Assembly (NCBI GenBank): GCA_011947345.1
Contig: JAAVTG010000034.1
Location: forward strand, 62,001-126,000
Direction of reading: 5' to 3'
Source of the DNA: Phytophthora quininea
Lineage: Eukaryota; Oomycota; Peronosporomycetes; Peronosporales; Peronosporaceae
Length of the DNA: 64,000 bases
The position numbers and the translations under genes are program-made. Of the stretch, positions 33,410-42,919 are shown piece by piece (the stretch's first letter is position 1; every line of letters begins with the position of its first letter). Below the pieces are notes generated by a model. That model had not been told where the DNA came from, ran no database searches, and saw only the letters and a list, made by a program, of their open reading frames with translations.

Positions 33410-33945
33410 TTTGACAAAAAGTATATTCCGCCCATTGGTGCTCTCATGTTGTTCGTTGTCAAAACAGCACGCGGAAGTCTGCAGTGTGAACAGTCCTCTT
33501 GAGCCAAGCCACGAGGAGGTAGTGTGAGGGACTTATCTAGCTCAGACACAAACACATCGATCTGCTGTTTACACAACTCACACCACTGTTGTTCGAACTC
33601 ACGGAGGACCACTGCAGAAGCACCCAACACATTCAGGAAACATGTCATCTGCTTCCTAAAGAAATCTAGACATGAATCTGTCGCGCGGCTGGAGGAGAGG
33701 CGTTGGATCGCAAGATTGGACCGAGATTGCTGCTGATCGATAGCACCATGGATATTTTGGAGGAGGATGACTGCATCTTCAATCGCTTTCGCACTGATGG
33801 AAGGGCTAGAATCTAAAACTCTCTCGCAGAAGTTTTTAAGTATGCCAAACAGGCTTCTGTAAAGCTCACTGTCGATTCCTTCTACAGCGTCCTCGATCTC
33901 GCTCATTGTATCAAATACGTCACCATGACAAGCACGCGGAGTGCG
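33410..33945 (-). pseudogene. partial duplicate of the TKL kinase linker region
   Basis: 384 bp (33524-33907) match the minus-strand kinase gene at 37693-38076 with about seven substitutions and no indels (about 98%). They encode the linker from [10 protein letters not shown] to ELDKSLTL. Outside these borders the sequence is unrelated, and no kinase domain follows. The frame stays open on both sides (33253-34005), which could give a chimeric protein, but there is no evidence that it does. Likely a recent segmental duplication or gene-conversion tract about 4 kb from its source. Confidence 0.75.
33524..33907 (-). repeat. 384-bp duplicated block (copy 1; copy 2 at 37693-38076)
   Basis: The boundaries are sharp. 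Both copies start GTGAGGGACTTATCTAG and end CTCGATCTCGCTCATT on the plus strand, with unrelated bases beyond. The copies are the same length and in the same orientation. Confidence 0.85.
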
Positions 33946-34339
33946 AGGTAGACCACGTTTCCCATACAAGCAATAAGAGCAGCTCACTGCAATAGCTAAT
34001 TCCAAGTATAAAGTAATGTTGTTTCTTCAGAAGAGTTCAGGCGACAAGCAGCAACATGCGTCGCCATCAAAGCTCGATAGAATTCGATCTCACTGGGTGG
34101 GTGAATGTGGCAGCAATTTCACAAAGTTTGGCAGTAGTCAACTGCTCTATTCGACGACTACTGTACTCTACGACAGAACCAATAAAGAGAATCCGCAAAA
34201 CTACTAGTAGTTAATCATTTTCAAGTCAACCAAATACTCCGCGACGGCAATGCAGCAAATACAATCGGGAACTTAATATTGCCACCAGCTGCGCAGCAGA
34301 TGCCGAATATCTTCACAAACTAAACAAAGACATTACTCA
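33946..34339. other. spacer, no supported gene
   Basis: AT-rich spacer of about 390 bp. No gene or element recognised. Confidence 0.3.
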
Positions 34340-34687
34340 TCACCAACAAACAAACTGTAATTGTAGCAACAGCTCATTCACAATAAATTTCAGAGCTTCT
34401 CCGGGCACAGCACGGCCTTGTTTGTCTTGGGTGATATGAAACAGCAACAGCTCCTTGATACTCCGGGTCGCATACTCGTGGGCTGCTCGCTGGGAATTGT
34501 CGACCACGTTTTGGTCTGCCTTCTGACCCAAAAGAACTCTCACCATTTCATAGTTTCCCTTCTGACACGCAAAGATGAGTGGTGTTTTCCCGTTCATATC
34601 TGATGCGTTCAAAGAAGATCGACCGGGCGATTTAGAAGACCAACGAAACAAGCCATGAAGAACATGTATTGAAACTGCGTGGTTCAT
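34340..34687 (-). pseudogene. ankyrin repeat fragment related to the ankyrin-TKL gene
   Basis: The 115-codon frame (ATG at 34687) contains one canonical ankyrin repeat (NGKTPLIFACQKGNYEMVRVLLGQKAD). It is followed by DNSQRAAHEYATRSIKELLLFHITQD, which parallels the last ankyrin repeat and exit segment of the kinase gene ([26 protein letters not shown] at about 38900). No kinase domain follows. It is the 3' end of the ankyrin block of a lost paralogue, or a very small gene. Confidence 0.55.
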
Positions 34688-34963
34688 TTAGTTTGGTAGA
34701 TTGGCACTATAATTTATACTCTCGCGAGCATGGAGCTGCTCTCGAAGCTGAACTTGGCGGTAACAATGAAGTGAAAGATGGCTTCTGGTTTGGCAAACGA
34801 TTGGCATTAATCCAATCATGCCTAGCCAACATTTCTTGGCCACGAAATGTCATATTTCAGAGTGAATTTATGGCCAATATTGACCAGACATGATTGAGTT
34901 GTTCGTTTACTACAGTGGGGGTGTTTTCTACACTAAAAAAATCTTGCAAGGAAAACATGGCAT

Positions 34964-35881
34964 TTACCACAACAATTCTGTCCGCTGTCTCTTTCGTCTT
35001 TCTGGATTCGACCGTTCACTTTCAAAGCACCAGTTGTGGAAATCTTCATGGCGAATATTTGCAGCGAGCCATTGGGCGATGACACCAGGAGCTCTTTCGA
35101 TAGCTTTTCGAATGACATCTCGAGAGGTGCTGTCCTCAAACGCGATGTGCTCGAAAATCCACGCGAGCACTTCTTGCTGCCCGCTGCATCCTTCACGCAA
35201 TACTTTACACACGAGCTGGACTCGATCATGTTTGTTAAGCCACCAAACCACGTTGGCGTCGTTCTTTCCATCGTGTTTCCTGAAAATTTGTAAAGCTGTA
35301 CAGACATCAAGCTTGGGGTCCTTCTCGATCAGCCACTGCATTGAAGTGTGCAGGTTGCTTCTGATCGTCGTGAAGACAAGATAATCGCTGGCCTCCATCT
35401 CTTCACGGCGTTCACTTTCGGATTGTGGTTCCGGCAAGTTTTGATACACCATTTCCAAACAGACAAAGCTAGCAGATAGGCCCATCGTGCGGTAAGAAAA
35501 CTCCCCAATACCAGCGTTATGCAGGAACTGTAACATTTCAAAGCGACCGCTTCGTACTGCCTCATCCGCTCCCTCGGCAAAATCTGTTGGCCATAGACCC
35601 CAGCCATCTTGACGTTCGGCGAGTGTCCACTCAAGTACGTGGCGATGTCCGCCACGAGCTGCAGCGTTTACGGCCTGTTTCCAGTCGGGTGTGCAATGCT
35701 CCAAGAAATACTTGAGCAGGTCATTGGATGCACCATTCTCACAAGCAGACTGGAATACTTGGTGGCTCACGTATCGATCCAAGTACCGATCGATGAAGAA
35801 TTGGACATGAGGTAAATATTCGCCAGCAGGGAGACATTCCCGACAAACAAAGCGCGTTGTGGCTGTGCTAATGGAAGGCAT
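34964..35881 (-). CDS. ankyrin-like repeat protein (oomycete-type)
   Basis: A single open frame of 305 residues. The ATG is at 35881; an upstream in-frame TTG is not used. Repeats are diverged and helical: VFQSACENGASNDLLKYFLEH, AVNAAARGGHRHVLEWTLAE, EAVRSGRFEMLQFLHNAG, then ASDYLVFTTIRSNLHTSMQWLIEKD. The C-terminal part (VVWWLNKHDRVQLVCKVLREG ... EVLAWIFEHIAFEDSTSRDVIRKAI) matches the plus-strand relative at 51.35 kb (AWWLSENIRVDIVCIVLLKPWGNWRELVLWVFDRASF). It ends in a basic tail (NPERRKRQRTELLW) that could be a nuclear signal. No signal peptide. The function is unknown; such repeats bind protein partners. Confidence 0.7.
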   Translation of the reverse strand: MPSISTATTRFVCRECLPAGEYLPHVQFFIDRYLDRYVSHQVFQSACENGASNDLLKYFLEHCTPDWKQAVNAAARGGHRHVLEWTLAERQDGWGLWPTDFAEGADEAVRSGRFEMLQFLHNAGIGEFSYRTMGLSASFVCLEMVYQNLPEPQSESERREEMEASDYLVFTTIRSNLHTSMQWLIEKDPKLDVCTALQIFRKHDGKNDANVVWWLNKHDRVQLVCKVLREGCSGQQEVLAWIFEHIAFEDSTSRDVIRKAIERAPGVIAQWLAANIRHEDFHNWCFESERSNPERRKRQRTELLW

Positions 35882-35966
35882 TGGCAATTGTAAAGTGAAG
35901 AAGATGAACGTTTCCTCAGGTTAACGATGATTGACGTGCTGCTCCAGACATTACCGAGAAAACGTA

Positions 35967-36269
35967 TCACCGATGACAAGAAACTTTTCGGCAACAATCG
36001 CTCATGTTAACTCTCAGGTGGAATGAGTCTTTGGGGCCAGAACGAGTGTAGATGGTGAACGTCGACGCAGACTCGAGGTTGCTGTCAAAATGGGCGTCAT
36101 TCAAGGGGACGGCAGTGTACTCGCCAAAGTCGGCGCTCTCCAGGTTGTTTCGAGCCGCCTCTGTCAGCTGTTCCCACTGGAAGTCTCCTTCCTCGTCGGT
36201 TTGGAAAAGTATTTGGTACCTTCCTCTTTGTCGAATTTGTCTGCCTCTTGTGGTGGCCGTATCGGGTAT
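35967..36269 (-). other. coding-like C-terminal extension of the ankyrin-TKL gene
   Basis: Directly after the TGA that ends the kinase frame (36270-36272), the same frame is open for about 100 codons to 35967. Its composition is strongly protein-like (for example ILFQTDEEGDFQWEQLTEAA and FTIYTRSGPKDSFHLRVN). An overlapping frame at the junction ([21 protein letters not shown]) is also protein-like, so one or more single-base errors near 36225-36285 may hide a continuous C-terminus. The domain is not recognised. Confidence 0.5.
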
Positions 36270-39200
36270 TCATGCAGCACGAACACTGCCCACCTTATCT
36301 TTCGCAAGCTTCTTGTCTTGTAATTCAGCACGGTCTAATGATCCCGAGCGCAGAAATTCCGAGCATTTGGTAGTCCAAGCATGCACGCTAGATTTTGGAG
36401 AGATAAAGTGCTCCGCAAGAACCCGATCGATCTGACGGTGCAGCGAGAACCCTCGGAACACCATCTTCACGTGATCCAGCGTCGAGTTTTGCTCATGCAG
36501 TCGTCCCACCATTTCCCAGGCTTTCGCGGATATGTCATCCAGACTAGTCTTCAACGAATCATCGCTTTCGCAAGAATACACGCTGTCAAGGCGGTCCAGT
36601 AAAAGCTCACAAATTTGGGACACAGTGCGGTTGTCGGTGCACATGTTTTGCGCTAGTTTTTGTCTCGCTGAGCGGATCTTGTCGCTATCAATCGCTTTCT
36701 TGCAAGACTGTGTTACATCACCAAGCGCGAACTCAGCCGGGTTGGTAGCGAACCGTTTCAGACGCTTGACGGCGACAAGAATATGCAATCGTTTGGATGG
36801 GTCAAACATGCACATGTTCTCCACCAGTTGCCACTGTGGGTCCGTGAACTGACAAGGACGTGACGGGAGTTCTCCTTTCTTCACGCGAGACTTGACAACA
36901 GCGTTGTCCAGTCGGCCATCCCATGGCACCTGCCTACTGACTGCTTGAACAATGCACATGCCAAGGGAAAATATATCCGACGCATACGTTGCCTGCTCCC
37001 CGTTCAGACATTCCGGAGCCACCCACCGCACAGCACCACTTACCGCCCCTTGGTCTGCCGCACCAGCATTAGCTGACTCACTCAGACCAAAATCTGTCAA
37101 CTTCGCTTTCCCGTCACTGCCGACCAAAATATTGTCGCATTTTAAATCTCGATGAATGATGCCTCGTGCATGAAGATATTCCAGTCCAAGAGCAGCCTCG
37201 TATAGCTTCTGCCACACTTCGGTTGGGTGATTTTTCAAGTACCTGTCGAGTGGACCGTTCGTAGCTTCTTCGCATACGAAGAACGGCGTCCCGATGTGGC
37301 ATCCGCCAAACAACTTCACGACATGTGGATGGTTCAGGGAGAACCACAGCGAAATCTCCTTTCGAAATGTTTGCCGCTGTTCTTGTCGTTTGGTTGATAC
37401 CGAGGCAGACCAGCTATCCATGAGCATTTTCTTGACAACCACCTTCGATTGCAGCCACGTCGCTCGAGACACGACACCAAAGCCGCCGTGAGCAAACTCG
37501 ACCTCGTTTTCAAGCTCGTAAGACCCTATGAACCATTCTGGAAGAGATTCGAATGTCTTGTCCGACTGCTTTGAGACTAATTTGTCGTATGCCTTCTGGA
37601 TAACCTCGCGCTGACCTGGGGAGTACCTTTCGTTTTGCCTCTCTTGCTGCAGCAAGGCTAATAAATCCTTTTCATCAGCTGCGTGTAGCAGGGTGAGGGA
37701 CTTATCTAGCTCAGACACAAACACATCGATCTGCTGTTTACACAACTCACACCACTGCTGCTCGAACTCGCGGAGGACCACTGCAGAAGCACCCAGCACA
37801 TTCAGGAAACATGTCATCTGCTTCCTAAAGAAATCTAGACATGAATCTGTCGCGCGGCTGGAGGAGAGGCGTTGGATCGCAAGATTGGACCGAGATTGCT
37901 GCTGATCGATAGCACCATGGATATTTTGGAGGAGGATGACTGCATCTTCAATCGCTTTCGCACTGATGGAAGGGCTAGAATCTAAAACCCTCTCGCAGAA
38001 GTTTTTAAGTATGCCAAATAGGCTTCTGTAAAGCTCACTGTCGATTCCTTCTACAGCGTCCTCGATCTCGCTCATTTTATCGAAGATGTCGCCGACAGAA
38101 GCAGATAGACCCAGCACACATTCCTCGTGTTCCTCTTGGGTCACCATGTCTTGTAAACTATTCAATTGAAAAACAATGGCAGCAATCGTGCAACGTTCCT
38201 TTACGCAAATGTCTACCCTCAGTCTCGAGACCTCTTCCTGTAGCTTGTCGCTGTCAAAAATAACGAAATCGGTAGCGCTGGATAAGCACTTCCCCAAAGC
38301 GAGAATGTCAAACGCCAAGGACAGTTTTTTGCCACCACTGCTTTGGTGCGGAACAGCGTGGGCCACATTTGCCAGTTTCGCGATGCCGTCCTCACCGATC
38401 AAAATGTTCTCGTTTCGAACATCTCCATGCACAAGGCCCCGCTCGTGCAGAAACTGCAAAGCCAAAGCCGCCTCGTACAGATATTTAAAAATGTTTTTCA
38501 AAACTTGTCGCTCCGTAGTCCACATATTTTTCTCCGCGTACTCAGCCAGAGACCCGTTCTTCATGTGCTCGCAAATCAGCAAAGGATGCCCCTCATATAC
38601 TGCACCGTACAATTTATGAATATTTGGATGCCGGAGTGCAAACCAGCGATCCGCTTGTTCCTTGAATGCCAAATTCTCCGTAGCAGCATTCGATGTCCAA
38701 AGTTTGATCACAATATCCGAGTCCAGCCATCTCCCGAGAAAATCCTCCGATGTCCTTTGTCGACTCAAATTCTTTGAATTCGACATCTGTAGCACAGATG
38801 AGCCACTGCGGAGATGACGTTACCGGTATCGATGCATTGGAGGACGTCAGCTGATCCCGAGTAGTATAAACCAGAAGCAGCTCCTTAATATTTTGGGTCG
38901 CATAATCTCGAGCCGTCCGTCCAGAGTTATCGACCAAGTACTGGTCTGCTTTCAAGCTCAACAAAAGCTTCACCATTTCAAAGTGGCTCTTTTGACACGC
39001 CCAAACGAGCGCTGTTTTCCCATTCGTATCTGCTGCATTTACTTCAGCACCCATCTGAGCCAGCCACTCGGCAATTTCAAAGTTACCGCATTGACACGCC
39101 CAACTTAGTGGCGTGTTTCCTTTCATATCTGCTGCATTCATGTTGGCACCGACCCCAACCAACCACTTTACCATTTCAAAGTCACCACAGTCACACGCCG

Positions 39201-40127
39201 ACAGGAGTGATGTTTTCCCTTTTATATCTGCTGCATTTACATCGGCACCGTTCCCAACCATCCACTTTACCGTTTCAAAGTCACCCCACTGACACACCCA
39301 AAGGAGCGGTGTTTTCCCTTTGATTTCTGCTGCATTCACATCAGCTCCTTTTCCAGCCAGCCACTTAGCCATTTCAAAATTACCCTCGTCACATGCCACA
39401 ATAAGTGGCGTTTTCCTCTTATATCTGTCGTATTCACTTCAGCGCCAATCCCAACCATCCACTTAACGATTACGAGGTACCCCCATTTACATGCCCAAAG
39501 GAGCGGTGTTCTTCCCCTTATATCTGCTGCATTCACATCAGCACCATTAGCAGCCAACCACTTTGCCACTTTAAAGTTATCCTCCTCACAGGCCCAAATG
39601 AGTGGCGATTTCTTTTCCATATCCGTTGCACTTACATCAGCGCCGATCCCAACCAGACACTCAGCAATTTTGAAACTACCCTCCTCACAGGCCCGAATGA
39701 GTGCGGTTTTCCCGTCCGTAGTGATTGCATCCACTTCAGCTCCGATCCCAGCCAGCCACTTGACCATTTCTACATTACGCTTTTCAGCAGCCAGCCTCAA
39801 TGGAGTTCGCCCGTTCTCGTCGGCAATGTTCACACTCGTGCTGTCATGCTCGACCAGCAGCTTGGCGATGTCCAAGAAGCCCTCACTTGCTGCGAAACTC
39901 AGCGCTGTGGAGCCGCTTCGATCCTTGGCGGCCACGTGGGCGCCCTGCTCCAGCAAATATTGGACCACGTCCAGACGGCCGCACCAACTCGCGAGGATCA
40001 GAGGCCGCCAGCCTCTGTCTCCGCTCTCCACCTCGATAGAAACGCCCTCTCGTTCCACCAAACGCTGCACAGCTACAAGATCGCCGCTCCTACAGGCGTC
40101 GGCCAGTTCTTCCTCAATGTTGGACAT
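36270..40127 (-). CDS. ankyrin-repeat TKL protein kinase (pseudokinase plus active kinase), frame breaks
   Basis: Minus strand, ATG at 40127. About eleven canonical ankyrin repeats (40127-38860; for example [15 protein letters not shown]) lead into a pseudokinase (about 38790-38150; [18 protein letters not shown] for DFG). A helical linker and a catalytic TKL domain follow (about 37560-36760; [29 protein letters not shown]). Another helical linker ([11 protein letters not shown]) ends at 36270. Three one-base losses break the frame: T-run 39411-39414 inside GKTPLI, and two in 38733-38742 in the glycine loop. Correcting them gives about 1,286 residues in one frame. No signal peptide or membrane helix, so a cytosolic signalling kinase is inferred. 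The linker after a third kinase-type junction has no third kinase domain behind it. Confidence 0.78.
37693..38076 (-). repeat. 384-bp duplicated block (copy 2, inside the kinase gene)
   Basis: This is the source-like copy of the block at 33524-33907. It sits in the helical linker between pseudokinase and kinase and is in frame here. Confidence 0.85.
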
Positions 40128-40694
40128 CCGCTCGCAGCTTCCAGCTGTACCTTGGCGCGTTTTTCACTGGTGTCCACGTAGATTGCAACAGCACCCGAGC
40201 GCAAGTTCTAAGGGCCCGTTCAGACTAATCTACACTTCCTACCTGGAGCAAATTTAGAAATCTTGTTTTGCTAGCGGTTGTCCAATTGATTTGGAGCTTC
40301 GGGAGACACGAGCGACGTGGCTTCTTGTGCTGCGAGGAATGATCGAGCCGAAGCGGAGTTGGAGCTGATAGGCACGTTGTCGGCAACGGGTAGTGACAAT
40401 GCTCGGTGGTTGGGGATCGTGCCAACGACGTTAACGTATCTGACGCGGCAATTCGGTCGATGACAGCGGTGCAAAGCTGTATGAGCGAGGCGAGACCCGT
40501 TCTGCATTGGCAGTCAAGGCCGTCGCCGCCACTGTTAAACTGCGATAGGCTAAGCTTCTCTCAAGCTGTGCAACGTTTACCCTGCAGCCACGGCTGCTGG
40601 CGTAGTCTGCGCAAGGAGGAAAAGTTGTCCGACACGACGCTTATTTCGAAATCTGCTCGTCAACGGTGATCCCCTCAAGTAAAAAAATGCCATC
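40128..40694. other. intergenic region between divergent genes
   Basis: About 570 bp between the kinase start and a plus-strand effector relic. A minus-strand frame 40271-40507 contains ASARSFLAAQEA, faintly like an effector N-terminus, but has no signal peptide; I do not call it. Confidence 0.3.
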
Positions 40695-41017
40695 ATGCGT
40701 TGGCACACGGGCTTGCCCCTGTTTGGAGTTTCCGTTCTGTCCTGCAGTGCCACCGCTGCGATTTTCCTTCTAAATCCGAGGACGGCACCGAGGAGCGAGG
40801 CATTACCGACGGCATCAAGAAATTAGCCAAGAAGACTAGAGAGAAGACCAAGTTTTGGTGAAATATTGAAGGCGATGTCGAGCCCTTTAAGGTGTACGCC
40901 AAGTACGCCAAAAATACGGGATTGACGACATGCCTGGGCGGCTTGTTCTCGGGGATTGAGGGTAGCTTTAGTAGGATAGACATAAGTCCACCACGAAGAA
41001 CTAACACGACTACCTGA
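40695..41017 (+). pseudogene. RXLR/dEER effector relic
   Basis: The ATG at 40695 starts a weak signal peptide (MRWHTGLPLFGVSVLSCSATA). The frame shifts near 40755. The next frame reads KSEDGTEERGITDGIKKLAKK, a clear dEER motif at the expected distance, with an Arg-Phe-Leu-Leu-like remnant at the RXLR site. An in-frame TGA near 40859 interrupts a helical C-terminus (DVEPFKVYAKYAKNTGL). The shift plus the stop make it a pseudogene. Confidence 0.6.
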
Positions 41018-42356
41018 AGCTTCCACTCAGCAATACAAGTAGAGTATCTCTTTTCGGCCAGTATCTCCAATATCCTCGGTCTGCTGCATCTCTCGATTCT
41101 CCAGCAAAACCCCGACAGTTGCGATCCAGCGTCTGTCTTCCAGTCGCACAACGGATTCCTCCTCCATGTCTTTGAGAGAAGATTTGCTAACTGTGTTGGT
41201 TCTTGTGCTGAAGTTTTTCGCTACGGCTGGAATTGCGCAAGAGCCAATATCTGGTGCCTTGCGCTGCTACATCTTCTTGGGCTGTCGAAAGTGTTAACCT
41301 TGTTTTGGAAGCGAGACTGGCGTCCTTGCCGTCTAGAGTTTGTGAAGCACCGATACCTTTGGCACACACTTCAAGTCGTTCAAGCGTGATGAGCAAAACA
41401 CACAATACAGCCCGATGCTCGAAAGTAAACTCTATGCTTCGTCTGGGCAAGCGCTCGTCCACAAACATGCCGCCACCCCAGTCAAATAATTCGCGTCTTG
41501 TTGTTACGCTCTGTGGCCGATGCTTAAGAGGCTTCCTGTCAGGTCATGCTCAAGCCACTGTCCCCGCCAGTTCGGCGCCAACATCGTCTCCGTCGGATGT
41601 AGCACAGTGCTGGTCCAGCACGCTTCAGTTAGATATGCACGCACGCCCTGTATGTACTGTACGAACACCTTGTTGCGTGCAAGTCTCTTCACCAGCTCTA
41701 CCTTGACCCCTTTACCCCGCTATCCGGGACGTGCTAGTAGCTACTCCTTCCTACAGCATCAGCAGGTTAATGCCGGAGACCACCGGCTATCCCGATGCCA
41801 CCCGCAGGCACACACAGGACACTTGTAGTTTTTCAAGGCGCCACGCCGGAGGAAAAGCCTTCGTCATGACGGCTGTACCAAGGATTAACTGTTTCTGCAG
41901 CTGGTACGCCGCCGCGTAGACGCTTCTGCTTGATTTTCACCTTGCCTTGGGAGTTGAGAGGGGTCAATTGAGCTTGATCGCTGAGCTTCAGACGACACTT
42001 GAGAAGCCACGGGTCTTGGACACACAGGAGGTCCACCCTCAAGCTCGGGCTTGAGGGGACCTCTAGCTGCATAGCCTCCGGTGGTCTTCGTCGCCAGATG
42101 CACACGTCGCGCATTGCGCTGAAGCTTGGAGCCTGGACTTGAGCGAGCAAATGGCGAACTGAGCGATGGAAGTGGAGGCCGTCACTGGCGGCAGTCAGCT
42201 TCCATGGTGGTGGCTTCCTTCCATGGCGGCTGCCAAAGTACGGAACTTTATGCTGCATAGTTCGGGGCTAGAAGGCTTAAATACTGCAGTCTTTTGAATA
42301 CGTAACTGCATACAAATTCCAAGTGATTGCCCCAGCCGCACACTCCACCAACAGAG
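41018..42356. other. unassigned region
   Basis: About 1.3 kb. Overlapping frames on both strands (for example plus 41233-41706, minus 41833-42258) lack recognisable domains. Basic, Ser-rich translations and the absence of introns or starts suggest decayed repeat or promoter sequence. The bL28 promoter lies at its right end. Confidence 0.3.
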
Positions 42357-42799
42357 ATGTCGTCGTCCATGCGCTTCCTCGAGGCCTTCACGCGCGCCGC
42401 CAAGCGCCAGCACGTGTCCGGTCGTGCCCAGCGCGGCCTGTTCGCCGGTCGTGACAAGGCCTTCGGCAACAACGTCAGCTTCTCCAAGCGCCGGTAACAC
42501 CACAATGTGTCATGTTACACTTTACTCTTTGGTTGACCTGTTAACACTGCAGCACCCGCCGCGCCTGGAAGGTGAACCACCAGTGGAAGACGCTGTACTC
42601 GGAGGCTTTGGACGAGAAGGTGGGACTGAACGTCACCACGCACACGCTGCGCTGCGTGGACAAGTGCGGCGGCCTGGACAACTACCTGCTCAGCATCAAG
42701 GACGAGCGCGAGCTGGGCGTCAAGGGGCTGCAGACGCGCGACCGCATCCTGGAGGTGCTGGCTGCTACGGAGGTCAAGACGGAACAGGCGGAGCTCTAG
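42357..42799 (+). CDS. mitochondrial large-subunit ribosomal protein bL28
   Basis: Two exons (42357-42493 and 42553-42799) are joined over a 59-nt GT-AG intron (GTAACA...CTGCAG, phase 2), giving 127 residues. The bL28 signature is clear: GRAQRGLFAGRDKAFGNNVSFSKRRTRRAW, then KVNHQWKTLYSEALDEKVGLNVTTHTLRCVDKCGGLDNYLL. It begins with a basic N-terminus (MSSSMRFLEAFTRAAKRQH) fit for mitochondrial import and binds 23S-type rRNA in the mitoribosome. It sits tail-to-tail with the mucin-like gene, 120 bp apart. Confidence 0.9.
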
Positions 42800-42919
42800 A
42801 GGCTGGAACAGCAGTAACAATCGGTTGTTCCTTACACCTGACAACAATGACTTTAGATTACAATGGCTTTGGGACGCTACGCTACGACCACAACACTACT
42901 TGACACTCAACTAACGCTA

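Noticed and set aside
40271..40507. Minus-strand frame containing ASARSFLAAQEA as a possible effector
   Set aside because: No signal peptide, no EER motif, and RSFLA is not RXLR.
41233..41706. 157-codon plus-strand frame
   Set aside because: Not initiated convincingly, Ser/Cys-scattered composition, overlapping equally long minus-strand frames.
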